A DNA stretch of 64,000 nucleotides from Micromonospora wenchangensis (GCF_002210435.1 NZ_MZMV01000039.1:1-64000); one strand, 5' to 3'; counted from the first letter of the stretch, positions 33,274 to 42,789 are shown. Made by a program: numbers and translations. Notes: generated by a model from the sequence alone, not told the origin.

Positions 33274-34751
33274 CGCGTTCGTCGTCCTTCGCTCGTCGTC
33301 GTCTCGCCGGCACCCGGTCCGAGCCGTACCACCCGACGGTACGACGTCCCGGCCGGATCGTCGCGTCCGAGGGCACTCAGCGCGCCGGACGTCGTACCCG
33401 GCGCACCGGGGTCGGTGGCCAGGTTGCCCTGCCGGCTCGCGTACGCGAGCACACCCGAGCAGACCAGCACCAGCACCGCCAGCAGGATCGCCAGGGTCAC
33501 CATGCCGGACCGTGAACGGGCAGGTGGAGCGGGGGGCGGGAGGGGCTGTCGGGCGTACACGGGCCGGTCGGCACGTAGCTGGGCGGGCGGCACGGAGGCC
33601 GCCCCCCGGGGCTGCTGCGGGTAGGGCCGGGTCATCGGGGTGGCCTGGACCGGCGGACGCTGCGGGGTCACCGGCGGCGGCTGCGGGTGCCGGGCCGCGA
33701 CCGGCGGCCGGGCCTGCCCACCCATCGGCGGCCGGGCCTGCTGCCCACCGACCGGGGGCCGGGCCTGGCCGCTCACCGCGGGCCGGTGCGGGTGCACCGG
33801 CACGCCGGGCTGCTGCCGGGGTACGGCGGGCACCTGGGCGCGGGCCATCGGGCCGGCCGGGGACGCCGGCGCCCCGGAGACCGGGCCACCGGAGACCGGG
33901 CCGGGGTGTCCGCCACCGGCGCGGGCCTGCTGGGAGAGGGCCTGCTTGGCCTGCCGGGCGACGGAGGCCAGGGCGGCCGCGCTCGGCCAGCGGTGGCCGG
34001 GCTCCTTGGCCATCGCCCGCTCCACGATCGCCTTGACCTGGGGCGGGATGTCCCCGGGCAGCGGCCGGGGAGTGTCCCGCACGTGCTTCATCGCGATTTC
34101 GAGCGGGTTGTCACCCTCGAAGGGCCGCCGGCCGGCGAGGCACTGGTAGGCCACCACACCGAGCGCGTAGACGTCGGAGGCGGGCGTGGCGACCGCGCCG
34201 GTGGCCTGCTCGGGGGAGATGTACGAGGCGGTGCCGAGCACCGACCCGGCGGCGGTGAGCTGGCCGACCAGCTCGGACCGGGCGATGCCGAAGTCGGTGA
34301 GCACCAGCGTGCCGTTCGGCCGGACGAGCAGGTTGCCCGGCTTGACGTCGCGGTGCACGATGCCCTTCTCGTGGGCGGCGTGCAGGGCGTCGGCGGCCTG
34401 GGCGAGCAGGGCCATCGTCCGGGCCGGGGTGAGCCGGCCGACCCGGCTGAGCGTCGCCGACAGGGCGTCACCCTCGACGTACTCCATCACCAGGAAGGCG
34501 ATCTGCTGGTCGCTGCCGAAGTCGTAGACGTCGACCACGCCGGGGTGGTTGATGGTGGCCATGGTGCGCGCCTCGCCGCGGAAGCGTTCGGCGAAGCCGG
34601 GCTCGTCGAGCAGCGCCGGGAGCAGGCTCTTCACCGCCACCGTACGGCCCAGCACCTGGTCGGTGCCGCGCCACACGTCGCCCATGCCGCCGCTGGCGAT
34701 CCGCTCGTCGAGACGGTAGCGGTTGCCGAGCTGCACCCCGGGGCTGAGCAT
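33270..34751 (-). CDS. pknA: Serine/threonine protein kinase PknA
   Basis: A 493-residue kinase from the ATG at 34751 (MLSPGVQLGNRYRL). Kinase motifs are ASGGMGDVWRG, HRDVKPGNLLV and DFGIAR. A long Pro/Gln/Arg/Ala-rich juxtamembrane stretch (about 280-425, with repeats such as QARPPVGG) precedes one membrane span near residue 430 and a short outer tail with no PASTA domain. PknA and PknB together control growth and septation. It follows pbpA with a one-base gap. Confidence 0.94.
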   Translation of the reverse strand: MLSPGVQLGNRYRLDERIASGGMGDVWRGTDQVLGRTVAVKSLLPALLDEPGFAERFRGEARTMATINHPGVVDVYDFGSDQQIAFLVMEYVEGDALSATLSRVGRLTPARTMALLAQAADALHAAHEKGIVHRDVKPGNLLVRPNGTLVLTDFGIARSELVGQLTAAGSVLGTASYISPEQATGAVATPASDVYALGVVAYQCLAGRRPFEGDNPLEIAMKHVRDTPRPLPGDIPPQVKAIVERAMAKEPGHRWPSAAALASVARQAKQALSQQARAGGGHPGPVSGGPVSGAPASPAGPMARAQVPAVPRQQPGVPVHPHRPAVSGQARPPVGGQQARPPMGGQARPPVAARHPQPPPVTPQRPPVQATPMTRPYPQQPRGAASVPPAQLRADRPVYARQPLPPPAPPARSRSGMVTLAILLAVLVLVCSGVLAYASRQGNLATDPGAPGTTSGALSALGRDDPAGTSYRRVVRLGPGAGETTTSEGRRTR

Positions 34752-34752
34752 G

Positions 34753-36258
34753 TCAGCGGCCCCCCGCATCGGCGATGGCCGCCTGCATGATCTTGCCACC
34801 GATCCGGGCCGCCTCGGCGCTGCCGCCGCTGCCGGCCTGCTCCAGCTCCACGCAGACGGCGGAGACGGCGTTGCCGTTCTTGTCCAGCGCGAAGCCGATG
34901 AACCAGCCGTGGTCGGGGCGGTCCGGCGCGGACTGGGCGGTGCCGGTCTTGCCGCCGACGGTGTAGCCGTCGATGGCGGCGGAGCTGCCGGTGCCGTTCT
35001 TCACCACGCTGACCATCATGTCCCGCAGGTCGTCGGCGACCTGGCCGCTGACCGGCTGGCGCAACTCCCGGGGCTGGGCGTTGTAGTAGCTGGTGGTGCG
35101 GTCCGGCCCGAGGAGCTGCTTGACCAGGTAGGGGCGCATCTGCCGGCCCTTGTTGGCGACCGAGCCGGCGATCAGCGCCCCCTGGAGCGGGGTCATCCGG
35201 ACGTTGTTCTGGCCGATCGAGGACTGCGCCAGCGCGGCCGGGTCGGTGCCGCCGTCGGGGTTCTGCATGTCGCCGGTCCGGCTGGCCGCCACCGGCAGGC
35301 CACCCTCGCCGAGCTGACCGACGAAGAGGTCGTCCTGCTCGAAGCCGAACTGCCGGGCCTTCTCCTTCACCGTGTCCGCGCCGAGCCGGACGCCGAGCTG
35401 GGCGAAGCCGGTGTTGCACGACTCGGTGACCGCGTCGATCAGGGTGACCTGCGCCTCCGGGCAGATCGACGGGGCGGCGTTGCGGATCGGCGTGCCCGAG
35501 GTCGGCGGGGTCCAGCTCGCCCCGGCCGGGATCTCGGTGTCCTTGCCGACCCCGTTCTCCAGTGCGGCGGCGGCGATCACGATCTTGAAGGTGGAGCCGG
35601 GCGGCAGGACCTCCGACAGGGCCCGGTTCTTCAGCGGGCCGTCCGGGTCCTGCTCGTACTTGTTGTAGGCCGCCGAAGCCACGTTGGTGTCGTGGTCGAC
35701 CAGCGGGTTCGGGTCGAAGCTGGGCATCGAGACCAGCGCCTGCACCGCACCGGTACGCGGGTCGATGGCGATCGCCGCGCCCTTCTTCACCCCGTTGCGG
35801 TTGTTACGCAACTGCTCGTAGGCGGTGTCCTGGGCCCGCTTGGAGATGCTCAGCAGCACGTTGCCGCCGCCACTCTCGTCGCCGGTGAACATGTCCTTGA
35901 TCCGGTTGCCGAGCAGGGCGTCGCTGGTGCCGGCGAGGAAGTCGTTCTCCAGCCGTTCGATGCCGGTGTCGGCCAGGTTGACCGGCTTGTAGCCGAGCAC
36001 GTGCGCGTACTTCGTCCCCGCCGGGTAGCTGCGCTGGAACCGCAGCTTGCCGCCGGTCTCCTTGCTGGTGGCCACGGCGGTGCCGCCGGCCTCGATGTTG
36101 CCCCGACGGCGCTCGTACTCGGCCACCTGGACCCGACCGTTGTAGTCGCTGTTGCGGTATTCGTCCGCCTTGTAGGCCTGGATCCAGTTGAGGTTGGCGA
36201 AGAGCAGCCCGAACAGGACCATGACGACGACGCCGACGCGGCGCAGGGGCGCGTTCAC
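34753..36258 (-). CDS. pbpA: Penicillin-binding protein A, class B transpeptidase
   Basis: A 501-residue protein beginning at a GTG (36258) that overlaps the rodA stop as GTGA, followed by a membrane anchor (VGVVVMVLFGLLFANL). The transpeptidase motifs are PPGSTFKIV (SxxK nucleophile), SCN and GGKTGTAQS. PbpA crosslinks peptidoglycan together with the SEDS protein RodA, encoded just upstream, and is a known target or partner of PknB signalling. The frame upstream of 36258 is a shadow. Confidence 0.94.
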   Translation of the reverse strand: MNAPLRRVGVVVMVLFGLLFANLNWIQAYKADEYRNSDYNGRVQVAEYERRRGNIEAGGTAVATSKETGGKLRFQRSYPAGTKYAHVLGYKPVNLADTGIERLENDFLAGTSDALLGNRIKDMFTGDESGGGNVLLSISKRAQDTAYEQLRNNRNGVKKGAAIAIDPRTGAVQALVSMPSFDPNPLVDHDTNVASAAYNKYEQDPDGPLKNRALSEVLPPGSTFKIVIAAAALENGVGKDTEIPAGASWTPPTSGTPIRNAAPSICPEAQVTLIDAVTESCNTGFAQLGVRLGADTVKEKARQFGFEQDDLFVGQLGEGGLPVAASRTGDMQNPDGGTDPAALAQSSIGQNNVRMTPLQGALIAGSVANKGRQMRPYLVKQLLGPDRTTSYYNAQPRELRQPVSGQVADDLRDMMVSVVKNGTGSSAAIDGYTVGGKTGTAQSAPDRPDHGWFIGFALDKNGNAVSAVCVELEQAGSGGSAEAARIGGKIMQAAIADAGGR

Positions 36259-37745
36259 GGGCGGATCACCTCCGTGGGAGCACCGTGCAGCTGTTCCGGC
36301 GGCCCGCCACCGGGTCGGCCCGCCGGGCCGCCGCCCTGGGCCACCGGCCGCCGGGCGGCGTCGGAGATGCGCAGCAGCACCGCGATGAGCAGCCAGTTCG
36401 CCATCAACGACGAACCACCTGCGGACAGGAACGGGGTGGTCTGACCGGTCAGCGGGATGAGCTTGCTGATCCCGCCGACGATCACGAAGACCTGGAGCCC
36501 CAGCGTGAAGGCGAGACCACCGGCGACCAGCTTGCCGAACGAGTCCCGCACCGCAAGCCCGGCCCGCAGCCCCCGTTCGACGATGAGCAGGTAGACCACC
36601 AGCAGCGCGGTCAGCCCGAACAGGCCGATCTCCTCGCCGATGCCGGCGAAGATGAAGTCGTTCTGCACCTCGGGGATCTCCAGCGGCTCCCCGGCACCCG
36701 GGCCGGAGCCGAACAGGCCACCGCTGCCCAGGCCGAGCAGGCCCTGCACCAGCTGGTAGCCCCGGTCGTACGGCTCGGCGAACGGGTCGAGCCAGATCTC
36801 GGCCCGGGTGTAGAAGTTGGCGAACGGGCCACCCACCGTGCCGCCCAGCACGTACGCGAGGTAGGCGCCGCCGAAGAACAGGACCAGACCGATCAGCAGC
36901 CAACTGACCCGTTCGGTGGCGATGTAGAGGGTCACCACGAACATGCCGAAGTAGAGCAGCGAGGTGCCGAGGTCCTTCTCGAAGACCAGGACCAGCAGAC
37001 TGATCATCCACACCCCGAGCACCGGCCCGAGATCCCGGCCGCGCGGGAAGTCGATGCCGAGGATGCGGCGGCTGGCCAGCGACAGCACCTCACGCTTGCG
37101 GACCAGGTAGTAGGCGAAGAAGACCAGCAGCGCCAGCTTGGCGAACTCACCGGGCTGGATGCTGAACCCACCCACCCTGATCCACAGCTTCGCGCCGTTG
37201 ATCTCGGAGAACCGGCCGGGCAGCACCGCCGGGATCATCACCAGCACGATGCCGGCCAGCCCCAGCGTGTACGCGTACCGGGAGACCGCCCGGTGGTCAC
37301 GCATCAGCACCAGCAGACCGGCCGCGAGGACCACCGCGGCCAGCGTCCAGGCGAGCTGCCGCCCGCCGGTGCCGGCGAAGATGGCCAGCGTCTCCCGGTC
37401 GGCCGGGGCGGCCTTGCCGAGATCGAGCCGGCGCAGGAAGCCCACCCCGATGCCGTTGAGCAGGGCGACCGCCGGCAGCAGGGCCGGATCGGCGAACGGC
37501 GCGAGCCACCGGATCACCAGGTGCATGCCGAGGAAGACCAGCCCGAGCGCGGCGGCCGGCATCCAGAAGTCGCGGGTGACGGTGTCGAGCAGGTTCGCCT
37601 CGACGATCGCCCCGTACGCGGCCACGAGCACCATCGCCAGCACCAGCAGGGACAGTTCGGCGTTACGCCGGGACCGCGCCAGACGTACGCCGGGCCGCTC
37701 GCCCGTCGTGACGGGCGAGACTACCGGGTGGGCCGCTGCGGTCAA
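36255..37745 (-). CDS. rodA: SEDS-family peptidoglycan glycosyltransferase RodA/FtsW-like
   Basis: This 496-residue integral membrane protein has ten or more spans. Characteristic stretches are GAKLWIRVGGFSIQPGEFAKLALL, quoted as GAKLWI and QPGEFAKL, then FEKDLGTSLLYFG, NDFIFAGIGEEIG and GQTTPFLSAGGSS. It polymerises lipid II in concert with PbpA. The start appears to be TTG (37745) with GAGGGA seven bases upstream; an internal GTG is possible. It follows pstP after 29 bp. Confidence 0.93.
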   Translation of the reverse strand: MTAAAHPVVSPVTTGERPGVRLARSRRNAELSLLVLAMVLVAAYGAIVEANLLDTVTRDFWMPAAALGLVFLGMHLVIRWLAPFADPALLPAVALLNGIGVGFLRRLDLGKAAPADRETLAIFAGTGGRQLAWTLAAVVLAAGLLVLMRDHRAVSRYAYTLGLAGIVLVMIPAVLPGRFSEINGAKLWIRVGGFSIQPGEFAKLALLVFFAYYLVRKREVLSLASRRILGIDFPRGRDLGPVLGVWMISLLVLVFEKDLGTSLLYFGMFVVTLYIATERVSWLLIGLVLFFGGAYLAYVLGGTVGGPFANFYTRAEIWLDPFAEPYDRGYQLVQGLLGLGSGGLFGSGPGAGEPLEIPEVQNDFIFAGIGEEIGLFGLTALLVVYLLIVERGLRAGLAVRDSFGKLVAGGLAFTLGLQVFVIVGGISKLIPLTGQTTPFLSAGGSSLMANWLLIAVLLRISDAARRPVAQGGGPAGRPGGGPPEQLHGAPTEVIRP

Positions 37746-37774
37746 GGAGGTGTCCCTCGGTTCTCAGCCGACGG

Positions 37775-39199
37775 TCACTCGGGCGACCGGCAGCCCGCCG
37801 GGTCTCCGGCCGGCGGAACCGCGTCGGAGGCCGAGGCGTCGGGTGTGGTGGGCGGCGTGGGGGTGCCGGTGACACCCGGGACCCTGGTCACGCCGGGGCT
37901 GGGTGAGCCTGGGACGGCCGGCGCCGACGAGTTCGCCGGCACGGGTGAGCCGGTGATCAGCGACGGTACCGGCGGGCAGACCGGCTTCAGGTTCGGGTTG
38001 GTCGGGTCGTCGCTGGTCAGCTCGGCCAGCCGGCGCAGCGCGTCCGGTCGGCTCTTGGCCTGGATGCCCTGCTTGACCTGCTCCTGGGCGGCCAGGGTGA
38101 GGTCGTCGAGCTTGGCCTGGCTGGTCGAGTGCACGCTGGACAGGTCGAGGCCGGCCACCTGGCCGGGGACCCCGCGGAACACCGCGAGCTGCCCGCTGTC
38201 GGTCGCCCCGACGTAGTACTGCCGCTGGGTGTAGCTCCAGCCGGCGAAGAGGCCGCCACCGAGGATGACCAGCAGGGCCGCCAGCATCGCCGCGGTACGC
38301 AGCGGCCGGCGCGGGCGCTCCGGGTCGTCGTCCCGGTTGGCCGCCGGTTCCTCCGGTGCGGGCGGGCGCGGCGCGGACAGCGCCGACGCGCGGGCGGCCG
38401 GGGTCGAGTCGTCGGCGGCGGTGGCCATGCCCCGGTCCCGGGCCGCGGCCCCGCCGACGATCGGGCTCGCCTCGACGATGTCCTGGTCGGTGGCGTCCGC
38501 GATGATCACGGTGATGTTGTCCGGGCCGCCGCCGCGCAGGGCGAGCTGCACCAGCCGCTCGACGCACTGCTGCGGGTCGGTGTACTCGCGGAGGCTGTCG
38601 CCGATGGTCTCCGCGCTGACCACGCCGGAGAGGCCGTCGCTGCAGATCAGGTAGCGGTCCCCGGGCAGCACCTGCCGGACGCTGTACTCCGGGTCGATGT
38701 CCCGGCCGTCGAGGGCGCGGGTGAGCAGCGAGCGCTGGGGGTGGCTGCTCGCCTCCTCCGCGCTGATCCGTCCCTCGTCGACGAGCATCTGGACGTAGGT
38801 GTCGTCCTTGGTGATCTGGGAGAACTCGCCGTTGCGCAGGAGGTAGGCCCGCGAGTCGCCGATGTGGACCATGCCGAGCTTGCTGCCCGAGAAGAGGGTC
38901 GCGGTGAGCGTGGTGCCCATCCCCTCCAGCTGCGGGTTGGCGTCCACCGTGTCGCGGAGCTGCTGGTTGGCGGTGCCCACGGCCGATCGCAGCGCGTCGA
39001 CGAGCGCGTCCCCCGGGACGTCCTCGTCGAGCGGCGCCATGGCACCGATGACGATGTTGCTGGCGACGTCACCGGCGGCCATGCCGCCCATGCCGTCGGC
39101 GACGGCGAGGAGCCGCGGCCCGGCGTAGACGGAGTCCTGGTTTCCGTCTCGGATCAGACCGCGGTCGCTGTGGGCCGCATAGCGCAGGGTCAGAGTCAT
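37775..39199 (-). CDS. pstP: PP2C-family serine/threonine phosphatase PstP
   Basis: A 474-residue protein with an N-terminal PP2C domain (SDRGLIRDGNQDS, VADGMGGMAAGD, HIGDSRAYLLR, CSDGLSGV, GGPDNITVI), a linker, one membrane span near residue 310, and an outer tail ending in a Pro/Thr/Gly-rich region. It reverses phosphorylation by PknA and PknB. Its ATG overlaps the fhaB stop by 4 bp. Confidence 0.95.
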   Translation of the reverse strand: MTLTLRYAAHSDRGLIRDGNQDSVYAGPRLLAVADGMGGMAAGDVASNIVIGAMAPLDEDVPGDALVDALRSAVGTANQQLRDTVDANPQLEGMGTTLTATLFSGSKLGMVHIGDSRAYLLRNGEFSQITKDDTYVQMLVDEGRISAEEASSHPQRSLLTRALDGRDIDPEYSVRQVLPGDRYLICSDGLSGVVSAETIGDSLREYTDPQQCVERLVQLALRGGGPDNITVIIADATDQDIVEASPIVGGAAARDRGMATAADDSTPAARASALSAPRPPAPEEPAANRDDDPERPRRPLRTAAMLAALLVILGGGLFAGWSYTQRQYYVGATDSGQLAVFRGVPGQVAGLDLSSVHSTSQAKLDDLTLAAQEQVKQGIQAKSRPDALRRLAELTSDDPTNPNLKPVCPPVPSLITGSPVPANSSAPAVPGSPSPGVTRVPGVTGTPTPPTTPDASASDAVPPAGDPAGCRSPE

Positions 39200-39684
39200 G
39201 GCCGTAATTCGAGAGAGGTGCGGCCGATACGGATCGGCACGCCGAGGGGGACGGGGGTTGGTCCGGTGACCTTAGCGCGATCGAGGTACGTGCCGTTAGT
39301 CGAACCGAGATCCTCGACGAACCACTGCCCGTCCCGGGGCACCAACCGGGCGTGCCGGGCGGAGGCGTAGTCATCGGTGATGACGAGGGTGGAGTCCTCG
39401 GCCCGGCCGATCGTGATCTGCGCTTCGCCGAGGGTGATCCGGGTGCCGGCGAGCTGGCCGGCGGTGACCACCAGCTGGTGGGCCGCCCGACCCCGCTTCA
39501 CCTTCGCCGGCTTCGCCGCCTGCTGCTGGGTGGAGGCCCCGACCGCGCGCGGCGCGGCCACCAGCCGCCCCGACCGGGCGCCCGCGAAGAGATCCCGACG
39601 GATGACACCGACCACCGTGAACACGAAGATCCACAGCAGGATGAGGAACCCGAACCGGGCGACGGTGATGACGAGTTCCGGCAA
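39196..39684 (-). CDS. fhaB: FHA-domain protein FhaB (FipA)
   Basis: This 162-residue protein has an N-terminal membrane segment (VARFGFLILLWIFVFTVV) and a C-terminal FHA domain with IGRAEDSTLVI, SARHARL and DLGSTNGTYLD. FHA domains bind phosphothreonine; FhaB/FipA links PknA/PknB to septal proteins. It is between fhaA (6-bp gap) and pstP (4-bp overlap). Confidence 0.93.
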   Translation of the reverse strand: MPELVITVARFGFLILLWIFVFTVVGVIRRDLFAGARSGRLVAAPRAVGASTQQQAAKPAKVKRGRAAHQLVVTAGQLAGTRITLGEAQITIGRAEDSTLVITDDYASARHARLVPRDGQWFVEDLGSTNGTYLDRAKVTGPTPVPLGVPIRIGRTSLELRP

Positions 39685-39690
39685 GGCGGG

Positions 39691-40458
39691 TCAGCCGTCC
39701 ACGCGGAAGGTCAGCGTCGTGGTGCCGAGCTGGATCATGTCGCCCGGGTTCAGGGCGACGGCCGAGACCCGCTGGCCGTTGACCATGGTGCCGTTGGTCG
39801 ACCCGAGGTCGGTCAGCACCACCTGGCCGCCGTCGAAGTCCAGCCGGGCGTGCCGCCGGGAGATCCCGACGTCGGGCAGGCGCAGGTTGGCCTGGTCGCC
39901 CCGGCCGATCACGGTCGAGCCCATCTGCAACGGGTAGGTGCGGCCGTCGCCGGAGACCAGCCGGACGTTGCGGGCGCCGCCGCCGTGGCCGGGCGGCGGG
40001 CCGTAGCCGCCCCCCTGGTCGTACGACGGGTAGGCCGGCGGGCCGGGGTCGTAGCCGCCCGGGGAGGAGACCGGAGCGACCTCGCCGCCGGTGTAGACCT
40101 CGGCGGTGACCCGGAACATGCCGGTGTCCAGCCCCTCGCCGCGCTCGACCTCGACGATCACGTCGCCGTAGACCGTCCACGCCTGCTCGCCGATGAACTC
40201 CGCCTGCGACTGGGCCAGCTCCTGGGCCAGGGCGGCGGCGTACGGCGCCAACCGGCTGTGGTCGTACGGGGAGAGATCGATCACGTAGCGGTTCGGCACC
40301 AGGGTGCGGCCACCAGCGAGGATGGCCTTGTGCGCCTCGGCCTCCCGCTGCATGGCGTTGAGGATCTCCACGGGGTGGACCACCCCTTTGAAGACCTTGG
40401 CGAAGGCCCCTTCTACCAGGCCTTCCAGACGCTTCTCGAAGCGTTGCAGCACGCTCAC
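39691..40458 (-). CDS. fhaA: FHA-domain protein FhaA (DUF3662 plus FHA)
   Basis: From the GTG at 40458 this is 255 residues. A DUF3662 domain leads (VLQRFEKRLEGLVEGAFAKVF in parts as VLQRFEKRLE and VHPVEI), a Gly/Pro/Tyr-rich linker (about 130-175) follows, and the FHA domain ends the protein (IGRGDQANLRLPD, ISRRHARLDF, DLGSTNGTMVNG). FhaA binds the phosphorylated pseudokinase MviN/MurJ-type protein in mycobacteria. GGAGGAG lies just upstream of the GTG; a start at an ATG 21 bp earlier is possible. It is the first gene of the unit, so the promoter should lie within 40459-40714. Confidence 0.92.
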   Translation of the reverse strand: MSVLQRFEKRLEGLVEGAFAKVFKGVVHPVEILNAMQREAEAHKAILAGGRTLVPNRYVIDLSPYDHSRLAPYAAALAQELAQSQAEFIGEQAWTVYGDVIVEVERGEGLDTGMFRVTAEVYTGGEVAPVSSPGGYDPGPPAYPSYDQGGGYGPPPGHGGGARNVRLVSGDGRTYPLQMGSTVIGRGDQANLRLPDVGISRRHARLDFDGGQVVLTDLGSTNGTMVNGQRVSAVALNPGDMIQLGTTTLTFRVDG

Positions 40459-40714
40459 CGGCTCCTCCTCGGGTCCCGAGGACATGATGGTATCTGGACG
40501 GCGCGCATGCAGCTCGCGCGCCGCTCGGCCACCGCGCGGCGGCCCGTTCGGAGCGGCCCTCCGGACCGTGCTACTCTTTCGTCCGCCACGAAGGGTGACC
40601 GCTCGTAGGAACGGTAACCGGTCGAGGCGAGACCGCAGGACCCGGTAGGATGTTCCGGGCCCGCCGGAGACGGCGGGTTCGACGCGAACTACCGAGGTTC
40701 GAGGGTCGTGCCAC

Positions 40715-40800
40715 GGGGATGTGGCGGAATGGCAGACGCGCACGGTTCAGGTCCGTGTGTCCGAAAGGACGTGGGGGTTCAACTCCCCCCATCCCCACCA
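40715..40800 (+). tRNA. tRNA-Leu (anticodon CAG)
   Basis: An 86-nt class II tRNA with acceptor stem GGGGATG/CATCCCC, anticodon stem CACGG/CCGTG with loop TTCAGGT (anticodon CAG), a long variable arm, and a T loop with GGTTCAACTCC. Discriminator A and encoded CCA (40798-40800). Confidence 0.95.
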
Positions 40801-40806
40801 CCAGAC

Positions 40807-40832
40807 GAGGGCTCCGCAGACGCGGGGCCCTC
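40807..40832 (+). terminator. Terminator after tRNA-Leu
   Basis: An 11-bp stem with one G-T pair (40807-40817 with 40822-40832) and an AGAC loop sits six bases after the tRNA. Confidence 0.8.
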
Positions 40833-40912
40833 ACTTCGTATCGGGGCGTACCGGACGTCAGGCTATGCTCCGATGGTTTTTTCCAGCCTCCTACCTTGAC
40901 CAGGAGTGTCGT

Positions 40913-41986
40913 GTGAGTGTCGCGTTGGTGACCGGGTCGGGCGGTCTGATCGGTTCCGAGGCGGTCCGGCACTTCGCCGGGCTCGGCCTGGACGTGGTCG
41001 GCATCGACAACGACATGCGGCAGGAGTTCTTCGGCGCCGAGGCCTCGACCGCGTGGAACGTCCGGCGGCTGACCGACGAGCTGGGGTCGGCGTACGCGCA
41101 CCACAGCATCGACATCCGCGACCGGGACACCCTCGGCAAGCTCTTCGCCAGGTACGGCCGGGACATCGCCGTGGTGATCCACACCGCGGCCCAGCCGTCG
41201 CACGACTGGGCGGTGCGGGACCCGTTCACCGACTTCGACGTCAACGCCGTCGGCACCCTCAACATCCTGCAGAACGTGCGGGAGCACTGCATCGGCGCGC
41301 CGCTGATCCACTGCTCGACCAACAAGGTCTACGGCGACCGGCCCAACAGCCTGCCGCTGGTGGAGCAGGAGACCCGGTGGGAGATCGAGCCGGGGCACCC
41401 GTACGAGCAGGGCATCCGCGAGGACATGTCGATCGACGCCTGCCTGCACTCGGTCTTCGGGGCCTCCAAGGTCGCCGCCGACGTGATGGTGCAGGAGTAC
41501 GGCCGCTACTTCGACATGCGGACCGCCTGCTTCCGGGGCGGCACGCTGACCGGCCCCGCGCACTCGGCGACCGAGCTGCACGGCTTCCTCGGGTACGTGA
41601 TGCGGGCCAACATGGAACGCCGCACCTACAAGATCTTCGGGTACCAGGGCAAGCAGGTGCGCGACGCCATCCACAGCTCGGACGTGGTGTCGGCGTTCGA
41701 GGCGTTCTTCCGGGAGCCGCGCTCGGCGGCGGTCTACAACCTGGGCGGCGGCCGGCACTCCAACACCTCCAACCGGGAGGCGTTCGCCCTGGCCGAGGAG
41801 ATCACCGGCCAGGAGATGATCACCGAGTACGTCGACGCGAACCGGATCGGCGACCACAAGTGGTGGATCGGCTCGAACGAGGCGTTCCAGGCCGACTACC
41901 CGGGTTGGAAGCAGGTCTACGACGTACCCATGATCATGCGGGAGATCTACCAGGCCAACGTCGACAAGTGGGTGCCGGGAGCATGA
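40913..41986 (+). CDS. NAD-dependent epimerase/dehydratase, nucleotide-sugar type
   Basis: A 357-residue SDR-superfamily protein starting at a GTG with AGGAG seven bases upstream. It has the nucleotide-binding VTGSGGLIGSEAV, a CSTNKVYGDRPN segment and HSVFGASKVAADV, where the usual catalytic YxxxK reads FxxxK (Phe for Tyr). The motif set resembles CDP-paratose/CDP-tyvelose 2-epimerases. It overlaps the next gene by 4 bp, a WecG/TagA-type glycosyltransferase, so both probably build a cell-surface glycan. The substrate is inferred loosely. Confidence 0.85.
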   Translation: MSVALVTGSGGLIGSEAVRHFAGLGLDVVGIDNDMRQEFFGAEASTAWNVRRLTDELGSAYAHHSIDIRDRDTLGKLFARYGRDIAVVIHTAAQPSHDWAVRDPFTDFDVNAVGTLNILQNVREHCIGAPLIHCSTNKVYGDRPNSLPLVEQETRWEIEPGHPYEQGIREDMSIDACLHSVFGASKVAADVMVQEYGRYFDMRTACFRGGTLTGPAHSATELHGFLGYVMRANMERRTYKIFGYQGKQVRDAIHSSDVVSAFEAFFREPRSAAVYNLGGGRHSNTSNREAFALAEEITGQEMITEYVDANRIGDHKWWIGSNEAFQADYPGWKQVYDVPMIMREIYQANVDKWVPGA

Positions 41987-42789
41987 CCGGGCAGGGTAAG
42001 CGGAACGTCCTCGGCGTCCTGGTCGACGCCACCGACTACGCCTCGGCGACCGAGCAGGTGGTCGCGGCGGCCCGGGACCGCCGGCCGCTGGCGCTGACCG
42101 CGCTGGCCGTGCACGGGGTGATGACCGGGGTGCTCGACCCGGCGCACAACGCCCGGCTCAACTCCTTCGACGTGGTCACCCCGGACGGCCAGCCGGTGCG
42201 CTGGGCGCTCAACCTGCTGCACCACGCCGGCCTGGCCGACCGGGTCTACGGCCCGACGCTGACCCTGCACGTGCTGCGCCGCTTCGCCGACGAGGGCCTT
42301 CCGGTCTACCTGTACGGCTCGACCGAGGAGACGCTGGCGAAGCTCATCCCGGCGCTGGAGCGGATGTTCCCGGCCCTGAAGATCGCCGGGGTGGAGCCGT
42401 CGAAGTTCCGCGCCGTGCAGCCGGGCGAGGACGTCGAGATCGCCGACCGGATCCGGGCCAGCGGCGCCCGGCTCGTCCTGGTCGGCCTGGGCTGCCCCCG
42501 CCAGGAGGTCTTCACGTACGCGATGCGGCCCCTGCTGGACATGCCGCTGATGGCCGTCGGCGCGGCCTTCGACTACCACGCCGGCCTGCTCCGGCAGCCG
42601 CCGCCGTGGATGCAGCGGGCCGGCCTGGAGTGGTTCTGGCGGCTCGGGCTGGAGCCGAAGCGGCTCTGGCGGCGGTACGTCATCCTCAACCCGGCCTACC
42701 TGACCCGCCTCGCCGGTCAGAAGACCGGACTGTGGAAGGCCCGGCCGCCGGCTCCGGCCACCGAACGGCCGGCCACCTTCGCGGTCTGA
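41983..42789 (+). CDS. WecG/TagA/CpsF-family glycosyltransferase
   Basis: This 268-residue protein contains NVLGVLVDATDY, NSFDVVTPDGQPV (family Asp), VYGPTLTLHVL, YLYGSTEET, LVLVGLGCPRQEVF and a C-terminal LEWFWRLGLEPKRLWRRY, all typical of WecG/TagA transferases (GT26). They transfer N-acetyl-mannosamine-type sugars to undecaprenyl-linked acceptors at the membrane face. ATG at 41983 overlaps the epimerase stop (ATGA). Confidence 0.9.
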   Translation: MTGQGKRNVLGVLVDATDYASATEQVVAAARDRRPLALTALAVHGVMTGVLDPAHNARLNSFDVVTPDGQPVRWALNLLHHAGLADRVYGPTLTLHVLRRFADEGLPVYLYGSTEETLAKLIPALERMFPALKIAGVEPSKFRAVQPGEDVEIADRIRASGARLVLVGLGCPRQEVFTYAMRPLLDMPLMAVGAAFDYHAGLLRQPPPWMQRAGLEWFWRLGLEPKRLWRRYVILNPAYLTRLAGQKTGLWKARPPAPATERPATFAV

